Assembly (NCBI GenBank): GCA_035369485.1
Contig: DAOSMC010000006.1
Span: forward strand, 1-25,096
DNA: 25,096 bases
From: JAQVHD01 sp035369485
GTDB lineage: Bacteria > Patescibacteriota > Minisyncoccia > UBA6257 > JAAZHW01
Direction: 5' to 3'
The position numbers and the translations under genes are program-made. Below are positions 1 to 5,530 of the stretch, in pieces (the stretch's first letter is position 1; every line of letters begins with the position of its first letter). The notes under the pieces were generated by a model. It worked only from the letters and a program-made list of their open reading frames with translations. It was not told the origin of the DNA and made no database searches.

Positions 1-252
1 TGTGGGATTTGTTGTTCAAGTTGCGGACTTTATGTCAGAGAGATTTGTACTGGTTGCAATAAAAGCAAAGAGGGGGTTGAGTTTTTGAAGAAAATTAATG
101 CTAATTGCCCGGTTTTAGAATGCGCTGTTGAAAATAAAGTAGATGTTTGTTCGCGGGATTGTGAGAAGTTTCCTTGCGATCAATTTCAAAACTGGCCATT
201 ATCAGAAGAATGGATTAAAATGTATAAGGAAAGATTAAATAACTCTGAATAG
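1..252 (+). CDS. C-terminal part of a cysteine-rich protein (DUF3795-like), cut by window start
   Basis: The reading frame is open from the first base to a TAG at 250-252, giving 83 residues with the N-terminus outside the window. It holds ten cysteines, beginning CGICCSSCG and followed by CTGC, a CPVLEC pair and a CSRDCEKFPC cluster. This spacing resembles small DUF3795-type proteins, in which Cys clusters probably bind metal. The family call comes from the cysteine pattern alone, and the function of that family is not established. No membrane segment is visible in the part present. A perfect palindrome begins 18 bases after the stop and could end its transcript. Confidence 0.6.
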   Translation, partial: CGICCSSCGLYVREICTGCNKSKEGVEFLKKINANCPVLECAVENKVDVCSRDCEKFPCDQFQNWPLSEEWIKMYKERLNNSE

Positions 253-270
253 TCATTCTCTTCGTTATTT

Positions 271-308
271 ACAACATTCTGACATTCTTAAGAATGTCAG
301 AATGTTGT
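271..308. repeat. Perfect 38-bp palindrome
   Basis: Two 19-base arms meet with no spacer and are exact reverse complements. Each arm contains CATTCTGACATTCT, which shares its core with the GTCATTCTGAG repeats elsewhere in the window. It lies between the stop of the cysteine-rich gene and the acetyltransferase. There is no T-tract after it, so it is not a classic intrinsic terminator, although an RNA hairpin would form from either strand. Confidence 0.85.
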
Positions 309-341
309 GGAGAAAGAATGAAGAAAGAATAATATAAAAAT

Positions 342-872
342 ATGGTAAAAATACCGGTAATTAAATCAAAAAATTTTATTTTAAGACCATTTAATAAAGA
401 GGATGAAAAATCATTGCAAGGAAATATTAATAATAAAAAAATTTATCAAAATACTTCAAATATCCCTCATCCTTATACATTAAAAGATGCTAAAAAATGG
501 ATAACCAAAAATTTAAAAGAAGAGAAAAAGAAAAATCCACAAATGATTAATTTTGCAATTGAAATTAATGATGAGGTAGTAGGAAGTGTGGGATTGGGTA
601 ATATAAAATACGGACACAAAGCGGAGGTTAGTTATTGGCTGGGAGAAAAATATTGGAATAGGGGAATAATGACTGAAGCGGTAAAGTTGGTAACTAAATT
701 TGGATTTGAAAAATTAAAATTGAAAAAAATATATGGCAGGGTCTATATTTTTAATCTTGCTTCCAAAAAAGTATTGGAAAAGAATGATTATAAGTTAGAA
801 GGTATTTTGAAAAAAGATTTTAAGAAAGATGGTAAATTCATTGATTCTTATTTGTTGGCCAAGATTAAGTAA
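342..872 (+). CDS. GNAT acetyltransferase, RimJ/RimL type
   Basis: This 176-residue protein fits the single-domain GNAT fold of the Acetyltransf_3 (RimJ/RimL) group, which transfers acetyl from acetyl-CoA to an amine, classically the N-terminus of a ribosomal protein. Visible marks are the N-terminal strand NFILRPFNKEDE (11-22), EINDEVVGSVGLGNI (74-88), the acetyl-CoA pyrophosphate-loop region WLGEKYWNRGIMTEA (99-113), and NLASKKVLEKNDY (138-150), the usual late motif of the fold. Length is normal. The ATG at 342 has no Shine-Dalgarno sequence, and an AT-rich TATAAA lies just before it. Its actual substrate cannot be told from sequence: it may be a ribosomal protein, an antibiotic or a small amine. 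The gene ends 18 bases before a strong hairpin. Confidence 0.85.
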   Translation: MVKIPVIKSKNFILRPFNKEDEKSLQGNINNKKIYQNTSNIPHPYTLKDAKKWITKNLKEEKKKNPQMINFAIEINDEVVGSVGLGNIKYGHKAEVSYWLGEKYWNRGIMTEAVKLVTKFGFEKLKLKKIYGRVYIFNLASKKVLEKNDYKLEGILKKDFKKDGKFIDSYLLAKIK

Positions 873-889
873 TAAATAAAATTGTTTGA

Positions 890-924
890 TATGAAAATGG
901 CGCGCTTTGCGCGCCATTTTCATA
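890..924. terminator. 16-bp hairpin with TTT loop, probable bidirectional terminator
   Basis: Arms 890-905 and 909-924 are exact reverse complements around a TTT loop. The GC core (GGCGCGC) is flanked by A/T-rich ends (GAAAA and TTTTC), so either strand can give a stem followed by U-rich RNA. It follows the plus-strand acetyltransferase and lies downstream of the minus-strand tRNA-Gln, as expected for a shared convergent terminator. Confidence 0.65.
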
Positions 925-943
925 CCAAATTACCCAATATCTT

Positions 944-975
944 TGTTTATAGCTGCGGAGCTTGGATTCGAACCA
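944..975 (-). pseudogene. Duplicated 3' end of tRNA-Gln (T-arm and acceptor only)
   Basis: These 32 bases match 987-1018, the T-arm, acceptor 3' strand and nine downstream bases of the intact tRNA-Gln, at 31 of 32 positions (A959 versus G1002). The offset is 43 bases. No D-arm or anticodon arm follows, so this copy cannot make a tRNA. It is either a slippage duplication or the kind of 3'-end repeat left by an element that integrates at a tRNA gene. Confidence 0.75.
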
Positions 976-995
976 GGGTGTTTTTCTGTTTATAG

Positions 996-1066
996 CTGCG
1001 GGGCTTGGATTCGAACCAAGATACTCAGCTCCAAAGGCTGATGTCCTACCATTAGACGACCCCGCA
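996..1066 (-). tRNA. tRNA-Gln (anticodon TTG)
   Basis: Read on the minus strand, the sequence folds as a full cloverleaf: acceptor TGCGGGG with CCCCGCA, D-stem GTCT with GGAC, anticodon stem TCAGC with GCTGA, loop CTTTGGA giving anticodon TTG, and T-arm with TTCGAAT in the loop. The discriminator is G and CCA is not encoded. Base 37 is G rather than the commoner A. A truncated second copy of its 3' end lies just downstream. Confidence 0.93.
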
Positions 1067-1205
1067 ATGAATGAGGGATTCTTTGACCACCAAAGGCGGG
1101 CAGGCCCTCCTACGGCGGGCAGGCCTACCAAAGGCGGGCAAGTTTGCCTACCGACAGGTAGGCAAGTGCTCAGAATGACAAAAACACAATCAGAACGACA
1201 GAAAA
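1067..1205 (-). repeat. GC-rich interspersed repeat patch (GTCATTCTGAG type)
   Basis: Read on the minus strand the patch runs from two GTCATTCTGA-like ends (near 1170-1200) to AAGAATCCC at 1074-1082. The interior has three roughly 19-base units containing GGCGGGCAGG or GGCGGGCAAG (1089-1144) and a hairpin with 9-bp arms 1144-1152 and 1157-1165 around GACA. Its GC content contrasts sharply with the AT-rich surroundings. The patch at 5531-5830 has the same order of parts. Open frames crossing it also cross the tRNA and are not genes. The following 1206-1304 is AT-rich and shows nothing recognisable. Confidence 0.7.
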
Positions 1206-1304
1206 ATTTTCTTAAAACTCAATAATACTAAAAATTAAATTTTTTAACTTTCAATTTCTTTATTATATTTATCCTCTTGTAATAATCAAGTTATAACAAA
1301 TAGA

Positions 1305-1529
1305 TTAGTCGCGTCGGCTAATAAAGAAAGTGCCGTCAGTGTTTTTTATCAGAACAAAATTTCGGCCATAGTCATCTTCAAAGTCAGCTCTTCCTCGACG
1401 CGAAGCTTCATTAAAAAATACTTGAACTTCGTTTTGATCAAGACGATCTCTCAAATAAACGAAGCCATCGTAAGCGACCTCATCATCATATTGGACATAG
1501 TAGCCATAGAGATAATCCTTTTTCAACAT
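1305..1529 (-). CDS. Small hypothetical protein behind dnaX
   Basis: I do not recognise this 74-residue protein. It starts MLKKDYLYGYYVQYDDEV and is rich in aromatic and acidic residues: four Tyr in the first fifteen, several Asp pairs, and SRRGRADFEDDYG in the middle. It is probably a compact beta-rich or mixed fold with no membrane segment, signal peptide or cysteine. It begins 31 bases after the dnaX stop on the same strand, so it is likely the second gene of a dnaX operon. In many bacteria that place is held by ybaB and recR, and this protein resembles neither. The start ATG has no clear Shine-Dalgarno sequence. Composition and codon use look like a real gene, but length alone would not prove it. 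Confidence 0.6.
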   Translation of the reverse strand: MLKKDYLYGYYVQYDDEVAYDGFVYLRDRLDQNEVQVFFNEASRRGRADFEDDYGRNFVLIKNTDGTFFISRRD

Positions 1530-1560
1530 AGATTTATTTTTAACCGCCCTTTAAAAAATT

Positions 1561-2664
1561 TTATTTATTTTCACTACAAAGTTGAATCACAATCATTTCC
1601 AAAGGCAACGTTTGAATAGGGGAGTATTTGATTTGTTCTTTGATTTTCAAAAGAGAGTCAATTAATTTTTGTAAATCATTCATTGGAAAAGATTGGGCTA
1701 ATTGATTAACTTTTTCTAATTGATCTTCGGTAAATTCATCTTGAATAATTTGGTTAATTTGAGGGTTGATTTTTATAAGCATTATCTGTCGTGCTAATTT
1801 GAGCACGGCACGGCTAAAATTAATTAAATCAACACCATTTTCATAAAGATTACTAATAAAAATAATAGCATTTTTGGTGTCTTTTTGCAAAAGATAATCC
1901 AAAAATTGGATTATTTTAGAAAAACTCACTCGTCCCAAAACTTCTTCTAAAGAATCCAAATCGATTTGCTTATAACCGAGGCTAATTATTTGATCGAGAA
2001 AAGATTCGGCGTCGCGCAAACTGCCTTCGGCCGAGACGGCAATCTCTTTTAAGGCATCAGGTGTAATATTAATTTTTTCTGCTTCGGCCAAAATTTTGAG
2101 ACGAGAGATGATTTCATTAAGCGTTAGCTTTTTAAAATCAAATCGTTGAGTACGAGAAATAATAGTTGGCGGTAATTTTTCTGGTTCAGTGGTAGCTAAA
2201 ATAAAAAGGGCATGAGCGGGCGGTTCTTCGAGCGTTTTGAGTAAAGCATTAAAAGCCTCTTTGGTAAGCATGTGCACTTCGTCAATGATAAAAACTTTAT
2301 ATTTGGATTTAACCGGTGCAAAGCGAATCCCATCTTTTAATTCTCGAATTTCGTCAATGCCACGATTAGAAGCAGCATCAATTTCAATTAAATCAAGCGA
2401 ACGGCCTTCATTTATTTCAATGCAAGATCCGCATTGATTACAAGGTTCATGTTCGTTTTCTTTACGATTTTCACAATTAACAGCTTTGGCTAAAAGACGA
2501 GCGACAGTTGTTTTGCCCGTACCGCGTTGGCCACAAAAAAGATAAGCATGAGAAACGTGGTTAGTTGCTAGAGCATTGCACAAAGTTTGAATGATTGATT
2601 TTTGACCAATGACTTCGGCAAAAGTTTTTGGCCGATAGCGGCGGTATAAAGCTAAATAACTCAT
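1561..2664 (-). CDS. dnaX: DNA polymerase III subunit gamma, short DnaX
   Basis: This is the ATPase subunit of the clamp loader, which opens the sliding clamp and loads it on primed DNA. The AAA+ features are clear: YRPKTFAEVIGQ (10-21), Walker A GQRGTGKTT (45-53), zinc-site cysteines 64, 75, 78 and 81, Walker B VFIIDEVH (124-131), sensor ATTEPEKLP (157-165) and the SRTQRF arginine-finger motif (170-175). After domain III the protein ends at 367 residues. The tau-specific C-terminal domains that bind DnaB helicase and the polymerase alpha subunit in Escherichia coli (643 residues) are absent. The start has no Shine-Dalgarno sequence but has a possible -10 box 12 bases before it. A 74-residue gene follows 31 bases downstream. 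Confidence 0.96.
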   Translation of the reverse strand: MSYLALYRRYRPKTFAEVIGQKSIIQTLCNALATNHVSHAYLFCGQRGTGKTTVARLLAKAVNCENRKENEHEPCNQCGSCIEINEGRSLDLIEIDAASNRGIDEIRELKDGIRFAPVKSKYKVFIIDEVHMLTKEAFNALLKTLEEPPAHALFILATTEPEKLPPTIISRTQRFDFKKLTLNEIISRLKILAEAEKINITPDALKEIAVSAEGSLRDAESFLDQIISLGYKQIDLDSLEEVLGRVSFSKIIQFLDYLLQKDTKNAIIFISNLYENGVDLINFSRAVLKLARQIMLIKINPQINQIIQDEFTEDQLEKVNQLAQSFPMNDLQKLIDSLLKIKEQIKYSPIQTLPLEMIVIQLCSENK

Positions 2665-2676
2665 ATTTATATTTAT

Positions 2677-2704
2677 ATTTTAACTTTTTCTAGGAAAAAA
2701 GCAA
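2677..2704 (-). promoter_or_regulatory. Candidate dnaX promoter
   Basis: On the minus strand TTGCTT (2699-2704) and TAAAAT (2677-2682) are 16 bases apart, and the -10 box ends 12 bases before the dnaX ATG. Transcription would start about five bases upstream of the ATG, leaving no room for a ribosome binding site. The region is very AT-rich, so a chance match is possible. Confidence 0.35.
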
Positions 2705-2734
2705 AATTAAAAATAAGAGAAAAGAATTGCGATG

Positions 2735-2773
2735 AGTTGCGGCGATTTTTCTTTTAGAAAAATCGCCGCAACT
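2735..2773. repeat. Intergenic GGCG-type hairpin, 18-bp perfect stem
   Basis: Arms 2735-2752 and 2756-2773 are exact reverse complements with a TTT loop. The stem has a GC-rich base (GTTGCGGCG) and an A/T-rich top. The same plan recurs at 13613-13649, 24928-24962 and 25021-25057. It lies between the divergent dnaX and DUF4015 genes, upstream of both, so it is not placed as a terminator. Confidence 0.8.
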
Positions 2774-2815
2774 TGCAGCCATCAATAGATCAGAAACATT
2801 TTAAATATGTTAATT

Positions 2816-2861
2816 TTTGTAGCTCATGAATTAATTCATGAATTAATTCATGAGCTACAAA
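2816..2861. repeat. 46-bp perfect palindrome, AGCTCATGAATTAATTC family
   Basis: Every base from 2816 to 2838 pairs with its partner from 2861 back to 2839. The inner 38 bases (2820-2857) match 24972-25009 with only two differences. Nested copies of TTCATGA make several alternative folds possible. It lies about 20 bases upstream of the candidate promoter for the next gene. Confidence 0.85.
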
Positions 2862-2871
2862 GAGTAAAAAA

Positions 2872-2899
2872 TTGATTTAAAAATTATTTAAGGTAAAAT
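2872..2899 (+). promoter_or_regulatory. Candidate promoter of the DUF4015 gene
   Basis: TTGATT (2872-2877) and TAAAAT (2894-2899) are 16 bases apart. The -10 box ends ten bases before the ATG, so the message would be leaderless or nearly so. No Shine-Dalgarno sequence is present. AT-richness limits confidence. Confidence 0.35.
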
Positions 2900-2909
2900 A
2901 GAAAAGATT

Positions 2910-4136
2910 ATGAAAAGAAAAATTTCTACCCCGCTAATGATTACGTTTGTTGTGGTAATACTAGTCATTGTGGTTGTGGTAATTTCCCAATTTTTTAATA
3001 CAGTCCATTTTTATTTTAATCTCGCTGGTCAATCACAAGCGATAGTCGTTGATAATTCACCAAAACGGCTAGAAAATCCACCCAAGGATATTAAGGCAAT
3101 TTATTTAACAGCTTATACTGCCAGCAATGATAAGCGAATGACGGAAATTATTGATTTAGTTAATAAAACAGAATTAAATGCAGTGGTAATTGATTTGAAG
3201 GATTACAGCGGTCACATTCTTTTTGATACCCAATCTGATTTTTTGAAAAAATTTGGGACAGAAAAAGTTTTGATTAAAGATTTAGAAGGATTGATAAACA
3301 AATTACATCAGAACGGTATTTATACCATTGGTCGGATTACTGTTTTTCAGGATCCGATTTTGGCTAAGGCACGACCAGATTTGGCAGTAAAAAACAAACA
3401 AACTAATGATCTTTGGAAGGATAATGGAGGCTTGGCTTGGCTTGATCCGGCTGCACCCGAAATCTGGAATTATATTTTTGTTCTTTCTAAATCAGCCATG
3501 CGTTATGGATTTGATGAATTAAATTTTGACTACATTCGCTTTCCTTCAGATGGTATTTTGTCTAATATGGCTTTTCCTGTTTATGATGGTCAAGTTGAAA
3601 AAGCCCGAGTTCTTAAAGATTTTTCCGAATACTTATCGGCTAATTTGCGTCCGTGGGGAATAAAAATTTCAGCAGATGTTTTTGGTCTGACTACCGTTTT
3701 TAATCACGACATGAACATTGGTCAAGTTTTTGAGAACTTCCTTCCCTATTTTGATTACATTTGTCCGATGGTTTATCCATCGCATTATGAATCAGGATTT
3801 TTAGGTTATGAAAATCCAGCGGCCCATCCTTATGAAGTAATCAAATATTCTTTAGATAAAGCTCAAGAACGCATCGATCAATTTAAAGAAAAACAAACGG
3901 TGGGAGATACATCTCAAAATATAAAAGTAGCTGTTTTACGGCCGTGGTTACAAAATTTTGATCTGGGCGCTACTTATAATGCCTCAATGATTATTAAAGA
4001 AAAAGAAGCGGTTTATGATTCGCTATGCCCTAATTGGAAAACAGAAGGATTTGATAATTGTTCTAATTACAGCGGATGGTTTTTATGGGATCCAAGAAAT
4101 ATTTATACGCCGTCGGCTTTAGAAAACGAATTTTAA
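2910..4136 (+). CDS. Membrane-anchored glycoside-hydrolase-like protein (DUF4015 family)
   Basis: This 408-residue protein has an N-terminal membrane anchor or uncleaved signal (about 9-28, a run of Val and Ile). A TIM-barrel-like domain of the DUF4015 / putative glycosyl hydrolase type follows. Family marks are NAVVIDLKDYSG (90-101), FDELNFDYIRFPSDG (201-215), DYICPMVYPSHY (282-293), VLRPWLQ (342-348) and GWFLWDPRNIYT (389-400). Asp207 in NFDYIRFP and acidic residues near the strand ends are candidate catalytic or sugar-binding residues. The domain should lie outside the membrane and act on cell-surface or environmental polysaccharide, but no substrate is proven for the family. rsmI follows after ten bases, so the two are probably co-transcribed without an obvious functional link. 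Confidence 0.85.
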   Translation: MKRKISTPLMITFVVVILVIVVVVISQFFNTVHFYFNLAGQSQAIVVDNSPKRLENPPKDIKAIYLTAYTASNDKRMTEIIDLVNKTELNAVVIDLKDYSGHILFDTQSDFLKKFGTEKVLIKDLEGLINKLHQNGIYTIGRITVFQDPILAKARPDLAVKNKQTNDLWKDNGGLAWLDPAAPEIWNYIFVLSKSAMRYGFDELNFDYIRFPSDGILSNMAFPVYDGQVEKARVLKDFSEYLSANLRPWGIKISADVFGLTTVFNHDMNIGQVFENFLPYFDYICPMVYPSHYESGFLGYENPAAHPYEVIKYSLDKAQERIDQFKEKQTVGDTSQNIKVAVLRPWLQNFDLGATYNASMIIKEKEAVYDSLCPNWKTEGFDNCSNYSGWFLWDPRNIYTPSALENEF

Positions 4137-4146
4137 TAATAGAAAG

Positions 4147-4854
4147 ATGAAACTTTATATTATAGCTACTCCCATTGGTAATTTAGAAGATATCACTTTG
4201 CGCGCCTTAAAAATTTTAAAGGAGGTAGATTTTATTTTATGCGAAGACACAAAGCATTCGTTGCGTCTTTTAAATCATTACCAAATTAATAAGCCGCTCA
4301 TTTCATATCATCAGCATAGCCGATTAAACAAAGTGAATCAAATTATTGATTTATTGAAGCAAGGAAAAAATTTAGCTTTAATTTCTGATGCGGGCACGCC
4401 GGGTATTTCAGACCCGGGCAATGAATTAATTAAAATGATTTTAAAAGAAATTCATGAAGTGGAGATTGTACCTGTGCCGGGCGCATCAGTGGTTTCGGCT
4501 CTTTGTTCTATTTCCGGTTTTAATACTAATCGTTTTCTCTTTTTGGGCTTTCCACCAATGAAAAAACAGCGTCAGAAATTTTTAAAAGAAATTGCTGATT
4601 CTCCTTATCCTGTTGTTTTTTACGAATCACCTTATCGTATTATTAAAACATTGTCGGAATTGAATCAATATGATAAAGGGAGTAGATTAGAAGTAGTAGT
4701 GGGGAAAGAATTAACGAAAATGTTTGAAAAAATATATCGTGGTAAAATTAGTGAGGTTTTAACGGCAATTCAAAAAGATGGAGTGAAGGGGGAGTATTGT
4801 GTTATTGTTTCTTGCGAGGATAGTAAATCAAATTTGACAAAGAATAAAAAATAA
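4147..4854 (+). CDS. rsmI: 16S rRNA (cytidine-1402 2'-O)-methyltransferase RsmI
   Basis: RsmI uses S-adenosylmethionine to methylate the 2'-OH of C1402 in the decoding centre of 16S rRNA. The tetrapyrrole-methylase fold is evident: YIIATPIGNLEDITLRA (4-20), CEDTKHSLRLL (32-42), ISDAGTPGISDPG (79-91), VPGASVVSAL (110-119), FYESPYRI (158-165) and VKGEYCVIV (213-221). At 235 residues it lacks most of the C-terminal extension of the roughly 285-residue Escherichia coli enzyme, as many short bacterial RsmI proteins do. It starts ten bases after the DUF4015 gene. The bases before the ATG (AGAAAG) give at most a weak ribosome binding site. Confidence 0.95.
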   Translation: MKLYIIATPIGNLEDITLRALKILKEVDFILCEDTKHSLRLLNHYQINKPLISYHQHSRLNKVNQIIDLLKQGKNLALISDAGTPGISDPGNELIKMILKEIHEVEIVPVPGASVVSALCSISGFNTNRFLFLGFPPMKKQRQKFLKEIADSPYPVVFYESPYRIIKTLSELNQYDKGSRLEVVVGKELTKMFEKIYRGKISEVLTAIQKDGVKGEYCVIVSCEDSKSNLTKNKK

Positions 4855-4891
4855 AGAAAATAATTGAAGCGAATTTTAAAAATTTAGTTTG

Positions 4892-4898
4892 AAAGGAG
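4892..4898 (+). promoter_or_regulatory. Shine-Dalgarno sequence fixing the start of the 69-residue gene
   Basis: AAAGGAG lies five bases before the ATG at 4904. This favours that start over the in-frame TTG at 4889, which would lie upstream of the ribosome binding site. It is one of only two strong Shine-Dalgarno sequences seen in the window. Confidence 0.75.
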
Positions 4899-4903
4899 AA
4901 AAG

Positions 4904-5113
4904 ATGTTTTTTATTTGTGCGATTGAACGTCGAAAAAAAGAGAAGACAAAGGATTTTTTGGTCAGAGTGTTTAAATTCAAAAAAATGGTAGAAAAAGAAT
5001 TGCGATGCAAATTAAAGATTGTTGTGTATGTTGATGATCAACAAATTTCCTGGGCAAAAATTCTTAATACGAGACAAAAACATCCAAACCCAAATTTATT
5101 AAAACAAAAATAA
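4904..5113 (+). CDS. Small basic hypothetical protein
   Basis: I do not recognise this 69-residue protein. It begins MFFICAIERRKKEKTKDF and is strongly basic, with a KKMVEKELRCKLKIVVYVDDQQ segment that could be a strand-turn-strand, and a polar C-terminal tail. It has two cysteines and no membrane helix. An in-frame TTG fifteen bases upstream exists, but the AAAGGAG at 4892-4898 is correctly spaced for the ATG at 4904. A clear intrinsic terminator begins in its stop codon. A strong ribosome binding site plus a dedicated terminator argue that this is a real, expressed gene. Its basic charge would fit binding to RNA or DNA, but that is a guess. Confidence 0.6.
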   Translation: MFFICAIERRKKEKTKDFLVRVFKFKKMVEKELRCKLKIVVYVDDQQISWAKILNTRQKHPNPNLLKQK

Positions 5114-5140
5114 AGGGCTCCTAAGCCCTTTTTCTTTTTT
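5112..5140 (+). terminator. Intrinsic terminator
   Basis: AAAGGGCT (5112-5119) pairs with AGCCCTTT (5124-5131) around the loop CCTA, followed by a T-tract to 5140 broken by a single C. It overlaps the stop codon of the 69-residue gene. Confidence 0.9.
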
Positions 5141-5150
5141 TAAAAATAGT

Positions 5151-5156
5151 TATAAT
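5151..5156 (+). promoter_or_regulatory. Candidate -10 box for the 99-residue gene
   Basis: A consensus TATAAT lies 26 bases before the ATG at 5183 and just after the previous terminator. No convincing -35 box is present at the right distance, because that place is the terminator T-tract. Confidence 0.4.
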
Positions 5157-5182
5157 AAAAAAGTCGCTGAAAAAAGAAAATT

Positions 5183-5482
5183 ATGTCTTTTGAACAACCT
5201 AATAATTTTAATAAAATTGAATATGATCCAGAAATGGAAAAACAGGAACGTTGGAGAGGGGAAATAGAAGCAGAAGTCGGAAAAGAAATTTCAGAAGGAC
5301 AGTATGAAAAAGTAGAGGTGCAAATGCTTAAGGAAGAGGTTAAACATCAAAGTAAGGATATGTCAGACGAAGAGGCTTACAGAATTGCTTTAGAAATTTG
5401 GAAACAAATAGAAGTTGATAAAAGATTTAATCAAAAAGTGCAAGAAGAAAAAGAACGCGAGGAAAAAATCATCGATAAATAA
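5183..5482 (+). CDS. Highly charged small hypothetical protein
   Basis: I do not recognise this 99-residue protein. More than a third of its residues are Glu or Lys, and it looks mainly helical from about residue 15 onward, with EVQMLKEEVKHQSKDMSDEEAYRIALEIWKQIE in the middle (shown here only to mark the helix around 45-77) and a charged tail QEEKEREEKIIDK. There is no cysteine, signal peptide or membrane segment. The ATG at 5183 has a purine-rich but weak ribosome binding site. The gene sits between two terminators (5112-5140 and 5481-5506), so it is probably transcribed alone from the TATAAT at 5151-5156. Confidence 0.7.
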   Translation: MSFEQPNNFNKIEYDPEMEKQERWRGEIEAEVGKEISEGQYEKVEVQMLKEEVKHQSKDMSDEEAYRIALEIWKQIEVDKRFNQKVQEEKEREEKIIDK

Positions 5483-5506
5483 AATCCGTCTTAGAGGCGG
5501 ATTTTT
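5481..5506 (+). terminator. Intrinsic terminator
   Basis: AAAATCCGTC pairs with GGCGGATTTT (one G-T wobble) around the loop TTAGA, and the right arm ends in a T-run. It begins immediately at the stop codon of the 99-residue gene. Confidence 0.85.
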
Positions 5507-5530
5507 CATAATCGCATCTGAGCATTTTTG

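Noticed and set aside
1089..1165. Possible CRISPR array
   Set aside because: The units are about 19 bases, differ from each other, and have no unique spacers. No cas gene is present.
865..1225. Open frames on both strands of 88 and 87 residues
   Set aside because: They run through the tRNA-Gln gene, its duplicate and the GC-rich repeat patch. Their products are translations of tRNA and repeat DNA.
1561..2664. Programmed frameshift in dnaX giving tau and gamma
   Set aside because: The frame ends after domain III with no tau-like coding sequence beyond it, so no longer product could be made.
4889..4903. TTG start five codons before the 69-residue gene's ATG
   Set aside because: The strong AAAGGAG would lie inside the coding region. 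It is well placed for the ATG at 4904.
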